The notes beneath the pieces are model-generated. The model worked only from the letters and a program-made list of their open reading frames with translations, was not told the origin of the DNA and did no database searches. Source: Isoetes taiwanensis (taxonomy: Eukaryota > Streptophyta > Lycopodiopsida > Isoetales > Isoetaceae). Taken from it: a stretch of DNA of 64,000 nt. The stretch spans positions 18,837,592 through 18,901,591 of the forward strand of contig JAJEKV010000002.1 in assembly GCA_021234155.1 (NCBI GenBank), in the 5' to 3' direction. The translations under genes were made by a program, and so were the position numbers. Shown one piece after another: positions 36,691-47,099 of the stretch (position 1 is the first letter of the stretch; each line of letters opens with the position of its first letter).

Positions 36691-37502
36691 CCACCTTGAT
36701 TGGTTATCCAGAGGGAGGGGTTCCCATTGGAGGCTCCATGTTGGAGTTGTCAAAGCAGCGCCAAGAACTTGGTATGCACTATTTTTTTTTAATCTTGCTT
36801 CAATTCAACTTACTAGTATTTTCTCCAACTGCCCTTGGGCGATTTGGAAGGCGCGGCTGTAGCAAGCGGTTAGCAGCAATTGAGCGCTTATGCAAGATAT
36901 CGTGTGGAAATGTATGCAATATACTGCAGTTCCCAAGCGTATTCTCTAGGTGCAAACACCTTTTGGTTGCAGAGTTCTACCTTGCCAAGCATCATCCTGG
37001 CTTGTATAAGATCCTCCATCCGGGTATTAGTGTAGATGAGGTTGTTGGACTTTACCATGGAATTGAAGCCCCAAAGGGCACAATGGAGACACTGCAAGAA
37101 GTCGCCCTCATGCTTGTAAAGAAGAAGCAAGCAACTCTTCAAAAGTGGGTCGATATAACGACAACGCAGTTTGACAGAATCCAGGCAGAGAAAGAAGAGC
37201 TGGAGCAAATTATCCAGGACGTACGCCGGGATGTTAGATTGCTCGGTTCCGCAGATAGGCCTGCACCTATGAAGTTCAAGGGGTCTTATGCACAGTCGCA
37301 GGCTGCTGCGCGGGCACCTCTCTATTCTTCTAGATCGCCCGGCCCACTTCGACAACAACCATCTCTCCATGTTGGAGGTAGGCCAAGGGGAGGAACAAGC
37401 ATACGTTTGAAGTTTCCCGGGGATGAAGAAATTTACAGCATATTCACTTGCCGTCTTCCTCAGCCTAATCAGCCTCAACCTAATCTATCATGGATTTCTT
37501 AG
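36684..37502 (+). CDS. Unassigned 272-codon ORF, coiled-coil
   Basis: Open from an ATG at 36,684 that overlaps repeat R3, so the true start is doubtful; the coding-like texture begins near 36,830. It has a Cys/Arg-rich part (GRFGRRGCSKRLAAIERLCK), a middle part, a predicted coiled coil (QATLQKWVDITTTQFDRIQA then EKEELEQIIQDVRRDVRLL, about residues 149-188) and a Ser/Pro/Gly/Arg-rich tail ending in PQPNQPQPN. I do not recognise the family. It could be a gag-like or accessory protein of the element that supplies the foldback repeats at 38.3 kb, or a captured exon. There are no neighbours in an obvious unit. Confidence 0.4.
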   Translation: MLSTLIGYPEGGVPIGGSMLELSKQRQELGMHYFFLILLQFNLLVFSPTALGRFGRRGCSKRLAAIERLCKISCGNVCNILQFPSVFSRCKHLLVAEFYLAKHHPGLYKILHPGISVDEVVGLYHGIEAPKGTMETLQEVALMLVKKKQATLQKWVDITTTQFDRIQAEKEELEQIIQDVRRDVRLLGSADRPAPMKFKGSYAQSQAAARAPLYSSRSPGPLRQQPSLHVGGRPRGGTSIRLKFPGDEEIYSIFTCRLPQPNQPQPNLSWIS

Positions 37503-37514
37503 CCTAATCAGCCA

Positions 37515-37634
37515 GTTTTCCAACTAAAATCTGTGGGCCTCTTGCATAAATTTTTGATACAAATTTGTAAAACGGTTTTCCAACTAAAATCTGTCGGCCT
37601 CTTGCATAAATTTCTGATACAAATTTGTAAAACG
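37515..37634. repeat. 60-bp tandem duplication
   Basis: A unit starting gttttccaactaaaatctgt occurs at 37515-37574 and again at 37575-37634 with only a few differences. Confidence 0.9.
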
Positions 37635-37639
37635 AACTG

Positions 37640-38310
37640 GTTTAAAAAGGCCAGCCGTTTTCGATGCATCCATGGCAGAGAAGCAGGCAGGCATTCCGGT
37701 GCTCCAAATCCTTAATTTCCACGGAGCTCAAAATCCTTAATTTCTACGGGTTTATGAAGCTTACCATACAGCCGATTCTCTACAAAGATTGCCACTTGAA
37801 AATCTCTAAAAATTATATATCATAGCTGGTCGGATTTAAAGCCTTTCTGCCATGTCTACATTCTGGCATAGCTGCACCTGATATCCGGCCTTTGGCCCTG
37901 GGTTTCCTTTTGGCCAGATTTGTGCAAAGCTTAGAAGAAAATTTGGAAGTGCTTTGGAAGCTTTCCAGTGTACCTTATTGAATTTAAGCCTTCTAGATTG
38001 AATTGAAATGCCCTGTAATGCAACTCCTGCCAGAATGGAGAGGTTCCAATCAGTTAAGAAGTGGAAAAAAAATTGAAGCAAGGGCGGAACTCCAAGGAAA
38101 CCCTTCTCTGTACCTAATTGCCGCTATATAACGCTTCCTTGATCGACTCTATGCCTTCCTCAATCGCCAATTGCAAAGAAAACTGCCGGAGAAAGAGATA
38201 AGAACAAAAAATATTTCTTTTCTGGAAAAAGCTTTTCAAGAAGAGCCGTCCAAATTTAATTCCAAAAATTAATTACCGGTGGATATCGTCCACCCAAAAA
38301 AAATATATTT
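37640..38310. other. No gene seen
   Basis: Nothing recognised, except aaggaaacccttctctg near 38,093, an outlier of the foldback motif that follows. Confidence 0.4.
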
Positions 38311-38317
38311 TTGTGGA

Positions 38318-38405
38318 AACCCTTCCTTGCTTCAATAAGGAAACCCTTCCCAATTTCAAGGAAATTTGGAAGGGTTTCCATATTAAAACTTGAAAGGGTT
38401 TCTAT
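38318..38405. repeat. Second GGAAACCCTTCC foldback cluster
   Basis: Two copies of ggaaacccttcc (38,316 and 38,339) are followed by ggaagggtttcc (38,370) and a variant aaagggtttcta, giving a short hairpin arrangement. It is the same motif as the larger cluster at 23.06-23.48 kb. Confidence 0.75.
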
Positions 38406-38419
38406 TTTTTTTTTTTAAA

Positions 38420-38980
38420 TAACCCCAATCGGAGATAGTGTGAGCGGTTAAAAAAGGGCGAAAGTGAACGTTACGTGAGAGAGTAATAAAAAGGTTTTTT
38501 TTTCTACCCTGCCTTTTCAACACAACACGTCTTAGTGACCTTAATATCTTTCCAGAGATATCTAATTTGCCTATGTTTTGCTAAGTTTTGAGGGTGAAAA
38601 CATCAAAATTACAGTTAAATTTAAGGTTTTGTTGCTTTCAATGGCTTGGTATTATATTTTTCATAGCTGTTCAACTAGAACTCTGTTTTAGGTGAAATTT
38701 GGGCCAATGGAAATCAAAAGGATATCTAATTTGCCCTTGTTTGGCCAAGATTGAAGGTAAAAAAAGCAAATTTACAGTCGGATTTAGGATTTGTTGTTTC
38801 TCAATGAGTTCGTATTACAATTTTTCTCATAATGATCCAAACGATTCAACCGGAGCTTGTTTTAGGTGAAACTTGCTAGATTTTCACACATGGTGAGTGC
38901 ATGACATATTAGAGAAGTGTAGTAGTACCACCAAATGCTAAGAGCATGTAGGCACATATAACAAAGAAAATTCTAGAAGC
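38420..38980. other. No gene seen
   Basis: A loose duplication of about 190 bp: atatctaatttgcc...ttgttgctttcaatggctt at 38,555-38,650 resembles atatctaatttgcc...ttgttgtttctcaatgag at 38,722-38,805. No gene. Confidence 0.45.
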
Positions 38981-38989
38981 GAATGTATT

Positions 38990-40215
38990 AGGTTAGTACA
39001 TGGAAGCTTCAAACGATGTAGGAATGTACTTAAAAGTTGTCTCTTCTATGGTTTTTGGTGGCAAAGATTGCACTACATTTACAGTGGGTGGTATCCCCTT
39101 ACAAAAGGTAACAGAATATAAATATCTTGGAATTGATATGACATGCAATTACAGGTGGACAAGGGCTGCTCAAAAACGTGCTTCTGGAGGATTGCGGGCC
39201 TTTTATAGGATGATACATCAATGCAGGCTCAATAATTTTGAACATTGGAAATTAAGAAGATTGCTTTTTGGAGTTCAAGTGAAACCAATCATCTTGTATG
39301 GTAGCCCAGTTTGGGGGCCTGGATTATCCAGGAAATGCTGGAATGCTATTGAAAATGTGCGTAAACGTTTTTATTGAGTGAGCTTGGTGCAAAGCCACAA
39401 ACACCTTATTGCATGATGTTAGCGAGACGGGTATCTTTGCCCTTAGAGGTTGAAGCATTGTGCGAATCGATAAATATGTTAACGGGTTATGGCAATGGAT
39501 GAGGAAAGATTTCCTCGCCCTAGCCCTTGAACAATCTAAAGAAAAAGGTTGGTATTGTGAAGTGAAAAAAAATGGTGCGCTAAATGGCTTGGACAAGACA
39601 ACTGGCCGACGTCACACAAATTCAAAGAAGTTTATATGGAGGTTAAGGCATATGTGGTAAAGGAAATGTGGAGGCTCGAACCTGACAAGGATGTTAAGAA
39701 AAGGTTCTATCTTGATGACATCAATAATTTGGACACATATGAAGAACAAGATTATCTGCTTTCTAATATCAGCAGAAAAAACCGCATGTTGATTTCTCAA
39801 TTGCGGTTATCATCACACCATTTACACATTGAAACAGGTAGGTGGAATGGTACACCTCGTAATGAGAGATTTTGTTTAGGATGTCTAGACCTTGAAATTG
39901 AAACAGAGAAGCATGTTTTTTTGGAATGTTCAGCATACGAGAACATCAGAGATAGATATGGTATACAGGGTCAGACTTTAAGAGAACTATTAGATATGCC
40001 AGCCCATAGATTGAGTACATATCTTAGGGATGTTTGGATGGAGCGTACAGATATCATAAGCTTGTTTAACCTCATGGAAGATTTTGATATTTCAGGCGCT
40101 TCGGATTGAGTGCCTATATATATATTCCATGATTGTATTATGTATGTATCTGTTTGCCATAGAGGCCTGGGGGCCTAAAATGGCTTGATCAATTAAATTA
40201 AATTAAATTTCACAT
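38990..40215 (+). mobile_element. LINE D, 5'-truncated 3' end, (TTAAA)n tail
   Basis: Non-LTR fragment starting after the catalytic box. MVFGGKDCTTFTVGGIPLQK and VTEYKYLGIDMTCNYRWTRA (39,049-39,170) are the typical post-catalytic region, with KYLG followed by the helical segment to 39,377, where TGA or a shift ends the frame. The C-terminal part resumes at 39,636: SSHHLHIETGRWNGTPRNER, FCLGCLDLE and EKHVFLEC form the Cys/His module. The body ends near 40,100 and a short 3' UTR leads to aattaaattaaattaaattt (40,191-40,210). AT-rich, unlike copies A-C, so a separate family. Confidence 0.85.
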
Positions 40216-40248
40216 TAAACACTCTAAACGGTCTTGTGATATTTGGTT

Positions 40249-40352
40249 ATGCATGCAAAAATTTGTTACGCAAGAAAGGGGGTTCATCGAACATTGGATA
40301 ATGCATGCAAAAATTTGTTATGCAAGAAAGGGGGTTCATCGAACATTGCATA
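40249..40352. repeat. 52-bp tandem duplication
   Basis: A unit beginning atgcatgcaaaaatttgtta is present at 40249-40300 and 40301-40352, nearly identical, just downstream of the LINE D tail. Confidence 0.9.
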
Positions 40353-40359
40353 TCCACCC

Positions 40360-41190
40360 ATCCATATTGCCCCAAACAGCCCAATGCAGAACTTATGATC
40401 TTCATAGTACATCCGCCATGTGGGTATGCTTACAATCCTGTCAACAAAATCATTTGCAAAACAAAGTATCCAATCTACTTAAACTTATTAAGGTGATCTG
40501 AGTTTAAGACTTGCCTTTAGTATATTTGGTGTAGACTCCAGCTTTCTGCATCCTTCTTATCCACGAATTGGTTTTGCAAAGACCAATGTGTTAGGTGGTA
40601 AGAGTTGCATCCTTTGTGTTGTAATTAACAAAATAGATGTCTTATATCAAGGCACAATATTTTATGGCAAAACCCAATCCATAATAAAGGGGATGTTTGT
40701 GACAGTGAACTCAGATTTGTCCCTAAATGAAATCTTGAAGGACTTCTGCTCATTCCAAAATATTATATAGAAAAACAATGATGCATATATAGTTCTAGTG
40801 GATAGAACTATCTAAGCTGAAAGACTTCAAATATAGACATCTCGCCCTTCTTCAAAGATAAAAAGCAAATGCAGCTGCATCCTTTGTATTTGCCACATGA
40901 GTGCCTACAAATGAAACAGCAAGAATGAATAAAAGAAAATACATTTATTGCAACAGAAGCCCCCTGCAATGAACCCATATTAATTATCCATATTAATTGT
41001 GCAGAACAAATATAAACTTAAACCATAATGTGCATCGCCCTGAGCTTGTGCCTTATCTATGTGGCAGTGCTTGAGCTTATCAAGATGTGGAACTGTACGA
41101 CGAAAACAATTACTAAGCCTTTTTTACTTGAAATCTTAGATGAATAAGAAAAAAGGAAAATGAAATGCACATCATTGTTCTAAACGTGGT
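40360..41190. other. No gene seen
   Basis: No coding or repeat feature recognised between the duplication and the LST8-like fragment. Confidence 0.4.
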
Positions 41191-41199
41191 TTGACTTAC

Positions 41200-41427
41200 C
41201 TATCAAAGTTCATTCTAATGTGAAGTTATCAGTGTCCCATATCTTCACGGTCTGAGGAAGTTGCCGCCAAATATCTGTAACCTAGTAGCCTTCATATTCT
41301 TGAAACATCACCTACAACCAAGCATTGCTTACTGATGCTCGCACAATTCAGGAGACAAAAGACATTTCACAATGTGAGTGTTTTTGTGTGCTTTCAGCAT
41401 ATTTTGAGGTTCGAAATTTGTCATCAT
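41200..41427 (-). pseudogene. LST8 fragment (two WD40-repeat exons), broken
   Basis: LST8 is a WD40 beta-propeller subunit of TOR kinase complexes. After acceptor tttgcag, exon 41,427-41,333 reads MMTNFEPQNMLKAHKNTHIV then KCLLSPELCEH, resembling the plant LST8 stretch MTNFEPxxxLxAHxxxILKC as I recall it; a GTAAGC donor follows. After a 58-bp intron, exon 41,274-41,200 continues in phase: QYLAATSSD, then about 5 bases are missing, then VKIWDTDNFTLE, a TGA, and TLIG before a GTAAGT donor. The splice sites show it is a genomic, not a processed, copy. The deletion and stop make it a pseudogene. I saw no other LST8 exon nearby. Confidence 0.7.
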
Positions 41428-41508
41428 CTGCAAATCAAACCCCAAAATGTCAACAAATATTTCTTGTTTACATAAATGATTACAAACTATACCAACTCAC
41501 AAACCTGA

Positions 41509-41931
41509 ATGCACAAAGATGAAGCCAGCATAGAAAGATCCGAAAATGCTGGCAAAAACATTATTTAGAACTCTAGGCAAGGACTGCTCATCTCAAAAGG
41601 ATTTTGGCATTTCTTCAGCCTTTTATATTAAATACCCGGTTCCATCGTAGCAGTTCACATAATGTGCTAAAAAACATTGCTGAAGATAACTGAGCCTATT
41701 GACCTTAATCCAAGCTCTGCCTGCAACAAACCAAAATATACATTAAAAGATGCCAAAGGCATAATATTGCTTCTTTATTTTCACAGAAACACAAAATCTA
41801 CATGCACAAAGATGAAGCCAGCATAGAAAGATCCGAAAATGCGGGCAAAAACATTATTTAGAACTCTAGGCAAGGACTGCTCATCTCAAAAGGATTTTGG
41901 CATCTCTTCAGCCTTTTATACAAAATACCTT
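41509..41931. repeat. 130-bp direct duplication, 293-bp spacing
   Basis: A block starting atgcacaaagatgaagccag occurs at about 41509-41638 and 41802-41931, with only a few differences. Neither copy encodes anything recognised. Confidence 0.85.
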
Positions 41932-42848
41932 TAGCCACTGCAGGACATGCTTGCAATTTTAGATGTTGAGATACTTTTGACATTGATTCGACGTTGCATC
42001 AATGTAACAACTGCCCTCATAAATTCAAGCAACCTCATCAAAGGGATAACCTCATTCTCTGAACTTCTTGACCATACTGAGCAGCTACAATTAAATTTGG
42101 AATGAAAAAATTCTGGGAATTGGATACACCGGCAGCCTTCAATTGCAACCCATTCACAATATCGTCTGATGCAATTCCAATGCAGCTTGGTTTCTACTAT
42201 CAATTGCCATAGTATGTTTTCCAGTTCCTGTGAATTTTGTATTTCTGGACAGACATTCTACTGCAATTTGTAACAAATAGAGCACATTCTGCATGATGTG
42301 CAATTGATCCATAGTGCAGGCAGTTACACAGTATATCCAATACATGTCCAATTTGCTCCTGCAACTATTTAAACAGAAGAATAATGGCTGTCTGATCAGG
42401 GTGTAAACGCACGAAAGAAACTAACAGCTGCAACAGGATGTCCACCTTGCCCAAACATACTGAATTAAAACTCTATACTATGCATAGAATCTAGCAACTA
42501 TTGAAAGCTCCAGATCCCAAGCTCAATGGGGCTTCAAATGTCACTAATACATGTGTTAACACTCACGCATTTAATACATGTCTTAATATTCAAGCATTTT
42601 TACATAATATCTGAGGCACATTTCAATTGAATTCCACACTCTGCAAAATGTAACTGAATAAATTCAAACCATAGCACCTGGCACAAATTGAAGCTTTAAT
42701 GTTTTTGGGCATTGCCAGATAAAAAGACTACTTCATCAGACATGTTATTTGAAACCGTGATGACATCCCATTGAGTCATGGTAGAAAAGAAGAGTCATTG
42801 AAATGGAAATATACTTTGCTAGGCACAAAACCTAATAAAATCACTTAC

Positions 42849-42984
42849 GTCTTAATCCGATGAGACCTCCAACTGCAAAACATCCAAGGACGTCCTTTTT
42901 ACCTCTCAAATGTTCAGCCATATTATCAATGAAAGCAAAGGAGCCACCAACGGCAGCAAAAGTTACACCCCAGCTAGCAGTCAT
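42849..42984 (-). pseudogene. Tim17/Tim22/Tim23-family exon
   Basis: After an acceptor (aaaaaaactctgcag) the exon reads MTASWGVTFAAVGGSFAFID then NMAEHLRGKKDVLGCFAVGG and LIGLR, ending in phase 1 at a GTAAGT donor. The Gly-rich helix with GGSFAFID and LRGKKD is typical of the Tim17/22/23 family, which includes the mitochondrial complex I subunit NDUFA11/B14.7; the latter is the best fit by memory. No stop is present, but I could not find a convincing next exon on the minus strand before the LST8-like fragment, so I treat it as an orphan exon. It could also be the real first or second exon of a gene with distant exons. Confidence 0.6.
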
Positions 42985-43318
42985 CTGCAGAGTTTTTTTT
43001 GAGACCAGGCAACGGGCATGTGCTGATCCTTAGCAAAATGTGTGTATCTAAGAAAAATGTGGCAAATCTGTTCGTATTTTATGTGCAGTGCTATAATCAC
43101 ACAGATGCTGCAGATGCTCGCTGCCCTGCTTTGGGGCAAATCTGTTTGTATTTTTGCGCCACCGTCTGATCTTAGCCCGAACGCTATGAACCGTGTGATT
43201 TGTTGGGTGCTTATTTTATCGTGGTATTATTAACCTACGCTTAAAAAGGAGTTAGGGTTTGGGCATAAAATCATGCCATTAAAAAGTGCAGCTAAGATAG
43301 AGAACTTGTATTGGTGCT

Positions 43319-43612
43319 ATGGCGAAGGAGAAACAATCTCATTCTAGGCGTTGCTCTTGCCGCTGGATATGTATATGCGTATGTTGTAACTGTTGCTCCC
43401 ATCAACAATTTCGGATCGATTGTGATTGTTGTGTCAAGTCTCAATCTCCTCAAGCTCCGCTCGTCCGCAATAAACCTCAATCTCCTCCGCTACTCCATCT
43501 GCCACCTCCAAATCCTCAAGATCCAGCTCCAAAGCCTCAAGCTCTGCCTCCAAATCCTCCAAAGGATGGCATCATACCAGCCACAGTATTGTCAATTCTG
43601 CCATTAGAATGA
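43319..43612 (+). CDS. Small Cys-rich/Pro-rich ORF, 97 codons
   Basis: The ATG at 43,319 is in good context (gctatggcg). The N-terminus is Ser/Arg/Cys-rich (CSCRWICICVCCNCC), the C-terminus Pro-rich with short P-x-P repeats (PPPNPQDPAPKPQALPPNPP). No family is recognised. A hydrophobic frame overlaps it at 43,311-43,607. The Pro-rich part resembles small plant wall or secreted proteins, but there is no clear signal peptide. It could be noncoding. Confidence 0.25.
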   Translation: MAKEKQSHSRRCSCRWICICVCCNCCSHQQFRIDCDCCVKSQSPQAPLVRNKPQSPPLLHLPPPNPQDPAPKPQALPPNPPKDGIIPATVLSILPLE

Positions 43613-43619
43613 AATACTT

Positions 43620-44335
43620 TCTTGAAGGCAACGAACCATTGACATGAAATTTCTATAATATGGAGGACAGAGATGGTGCAACATTTACAATATTATCTGC
43701 GTGCATTATTACGAGTCTTTAGATATTTTACACTAGGTATTCTTCAAGATCACCCGATGGAGTTCCATTTTCTTTGAGGGCCTCCATGCATTTTTTAGTA
43801 GGGACAATTATTCTATATTTTCTTGGATCTAAACTATATTTGTTGCTTGATTGTGAAATGTATATGTTTAAATTGTTTGATTTTCAGCCTTCATTATATG
43901 GAAAGATGGATCCACGATTTGCTAATTTAATGGGTATATGCACATATAAATCAAATCATTCAAAATGATTGTAATATATGGTCTTGATGTCCACTGGTGC
44001 AAACGATAACTCTGCTTTAGAAAGATTTTATACATGATTTTTCGCCAGGTGTTACAAAGATTTACAAAAATAAGCTCTTTCCATTATATATTTCAACTAG
44101 ACCTAGGCCAACATCTTTAGGATGCTACATTTGAGTGTACTTTATGTGCAGGTTCTAATTTAATGAAGTGTATTTTGTGTGCAGCATTAGTTAGATACCG
44201 TTGCAACAATTTCAAATAAACAATATTGACAATTTTTAGAGTAATATTATCTCGACTCAAAACATTAATCTCAAGGAATATCATCTCTCGACTCAAAATC
44301 ATAACTACGTTATCCCTTTTCTTAGGCATGTCATT
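43620..44335. other. No gene seen
   Basis: AT-rich; 43,600-43,900 is weakly similar to 358-700 (see that entry). Confidence 0.4.
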
Positions 44336-44354
44336 GTCATTGCATCTTCATGTG

Positions 44355-44960
44355 CAAAGACATTGGTGCATAAATATTGACATTGGTGCATAAATATTGC
44401 GGTACTATGGAAATGAGGTTATGTGTATCTCACAAAATGCTTTAGACAGACATTTCCATATTATATTGTACATCTAAGAAAATTGCTTTCAACATTTCCA
44501 TACTGTTGTACAATGGTATACATCTTTAACACGGAAAAAGAATAGCTCATAAAGTACTCATTTTAATTTGAAAGATCACTCATTCTCTATTCTATTCTAT
44601 TCAGGTGAAGCTCTATTTTACATTCACATTCAAAAGCATTAGCAAATCTTAAGTTATTGCTAATGCAAATCTTAAGTTATTGCTAATGCCAATGTATGCT
44701 TCAAACTCACACAGGTGTTTCACTTGCTATGTGGAAGATCTATCATGTGCTAATTAAGTGGGGTATTGCTAATGCCAATGTATGTTAAAAGTGGGGTATT
44801 GCTAATGCCAATGTATGCTTTAGACTCACACATGTGTTTTACTTGCTATGTGGAAGATCTATCATGTGCTAGTTAAGTGGGGTATTGCTAATGCCAATGT
44901 ATGCTTTAGACTCACACCTGTTTATGTGGAAGATCTATCATGTGCTAATTAAGTGGGGGC
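44355..44960. repeat. Nested tandem repeats around tattgctaatgccaatgtatg
   Basis: A gacattggtgcataaatatt pair (44,357-44,400) is followed by repeated blocks: caaatcttaagttattgctaatg twice (44,642-44,690), then three or more copies of gtattgctaatgccaatgta combined with ctatgtggaagatctatcat and tcatgtgctaattaagtggg. Block order varies, showing repeated unequal or slippage duplication. Confidence 0.85.
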
Positions 44961-45126
44961 TTGGTGAGTTCAAAGGTCTAAGTAAAATGGCTTGTCAATG
45001 TTACTCAATGTTTTGAGTACCAATACTTCTTAGGCTTCAAAAAAAGTTTGATCATCATTTTGAGTACCAATAATTCTTAGGCTAACTCAAATATTGCAGT
45101 ATTTGGTTAAGTGGAGGATGCAACCT

Positions 45127-45268
45127 GGGTTCTTAGCAACGGAGGATGCAAATGCGGCAATGCCAATGCTGAAGCATTCATGATGTGATTGACTCCAGGG
45201 TTCTTACCAACGGAGGATGCAAATGCGACAATGCCAATGCCGAACCATTCATGATGCAATTGACTCCA
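45127..45268. repeat. 71-bp tandem duplication
   Basis: A unit starting gggttcttaccaacggagga occurs at 45127-45197 and 45198-45268 with scattered differences. Confidence 0.9.
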
Positions 45269-45734
45269 CCTCCAATGGTGAGCAGTTCATTGTAGATTCG
45301 GCAATTCGACAGGGATCATATGAGTGTTCGATCCGGCAGGGATCATGTAAGGGGTTGGGCTTGATGCATCTTAGATGGGGAAATGGGCATATAGGCATTC
45401 ATGATAGGATGCGCTCGTCTACGGCTATAATGGAAAAATTGCCAGTCCTTATGCCGAGACGAAATGCAAGCCTTAGGCATGATAGATTTCCTTCATTCCT
45501 ATTTCTTTTTCTTTAAGGGGGTGGTCCCCTCAACCACGCTATTTTAATTATTTCATAGGTCTTGATGTACTGTAATTCTGTAGGCCAGTAGCACGTACTG
45601 TAGTATCTGCAGAAGCTTCGAGGCCTCTGTCTGGGCATCCCTTGTTGTTTCATTGTCTTCTACGAAGTAATTTTATCTTCTATAATTTAATTGTTTTTTG
45701 CTTACCTAACCCCAATGCTGAGGACAACATTATT

Positions 45735-45749
45735 CCAAAGGGGGGAGAA
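45735..45749 (+). other. Polypurine tract of an LTR retrotransposon
   Basis: caaaggggggagaa sits immediately before the LTR start tgtgacg at 45,750, exactly where the plus-strand primer belongs. The preceding codons (NAEDNIIPKGGECD) resemble the C-terminal end of plant LTR-retrotransposon polyproteins, which typically closes with a Glu/Asp-rich DxxxxxGG segment over the tract. Confidence 0.75.
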
Positions 45750-47083
45750 TGTGACGTTCCATGTATTTATACGGTATATATATATATATACTCTGACACG
45801 TATCAGGGTATCAGTAGACCCTTATAGGTCATTAGGGGATGACTTGGGCTAACCTAAAAGGGCTTTTATTAGCTATGCTAAGTTGTTAGTAAGTTAAATA
45901 ACCTGATTAGACTAATTAACCTATTAATTAGTAAATGTTAGCTAATTAGGGATAGCGACCTGGCCCAAATTGATTGGCCAGGGAAAACTTACCAAGATTA
46001 GGATGCAAGTTGGGTCCCTACCCCCAATTCTGCCCCAAATCGATTTGGGAAGGGTTGGATAAGGGAGGAGCTACTTGCTACTGCACCCAGACCTGAATAA
46101 TGGAAGCCTTCCGTGATAAGGGTTCTAGCCAAGAGATCGGTTAATCTTTAGATAATTTGTGCTTCAGCTAATCCTTGTATGATTAGATGGATGTTTAATA
46201 TGTGCTGTTAAGATGTGGATGGTTACTGTGTGTATGTTTATGTTCTCTCTTTCTGTTCCTCTTTGTGTATTTGGGGTACGGGTGGGTAGAGACCTGAAAG
46301 CTTCCTAGTAGTAGATATGTCCCTAGCTAGGACCCTTAAGACCCAATAGACTAGCGATGCTATAAAGTGGTTCATCACCAGATAACGGTCACAGCTGGTG
46401 AAGTGGGGGCGGATGCCTTGCTGAGCGTGGCTACTAGGTCTCCTACAGTGTGCTAGACTTATAGTCGATCACCTCGTGTGGGTCGGGTATGGGTCTGACA
46501 CCTTCTGAGTCGGAAGATATGTGCCTATATGGACCGGGGAGATGTAACCCAGAGTAGTCTCATAGAGTGATTCTATGAGATCGCGTCTCTGGAAGGCTAC
46601 AACCACATCATAGTATGATTCAACCTATCTGCAAAGTGTGCACAGGAGGGGCGGATGGAATGGACTACCCTCGCCATTGTTCTATGCCAGCCAACGCCAT
46701 GTCATATCTCTGTGTGTTATTATCCGGAGGCCTTGACCATCAGTCGACCCCCTAGAGTCTGAGCCTGGGATAGAGCCCTTATTTATGGTATATTCTGTAT
46801 GTTATCTTGTCCTTGTATTGTTATTTATATGATGATGGATGGACCACCCTTCGTGGTGGTATAATATATTGTGTATAATTGCTGGATGCTAACATGTATG
46901 TACGCTTCCGCTGTATAGGATTTTCATAGAGGACGCGGGACGAATGACACTTCCGTGTCCTTCACCCAGACGCTTGGCCATCCCAAGTGGTCTGAGTTAG
47001 ACGGAAGGCCCTTCCATGGTGATGTAGTCGCCATGGGAGGGTTTGTATGATAGGAGCATTGTACAGATTCTGAGAGCGTCACA
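45750..47083 (+). mobile_element. Complete LTR, 1,334 bp
   Basis: Starts TGTGACG and ends CGTCACA, a perfect 7-bp inverted terminus with the usual TG...CA. A TATA run (45,776-45,793) lies close to the start. It is preceded by a polypurine tract and followed after one base by a primer binding site, so internal sequence flanks it on both sides. Hence it is both a 3' and a 5' LTR: the middle of a tandem element joined by LTR-LTR recombination. Only short internal remnants remain on each side. A diverged relative is at 57,397-58,000 (minus). Confidence 0.85.
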
Positions 47084-47084
47084 G

Positions 47085-47096
47085 TGGTATCAGAGC
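47085..47096 (+). other. Primer binding site for initiator tRNA-Met
   Basis: tggtatcagagc lies 1 bp after the LTR end and is complementary to the 3' end of plant initiator tRNA-Met, the usual primer of plant Copia and Gypsy elements. Confidence 0.85.
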
Positions 47097-47099
47097 ATA

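Noticed and set aside
42000-42110. Plus-strand frame LLTLIRRCINVTTALINSSN as a protein exon
   Set aside because: Helical and open over about 55 codons but no splice sites or family match; it overlaps an equally open minus frame.
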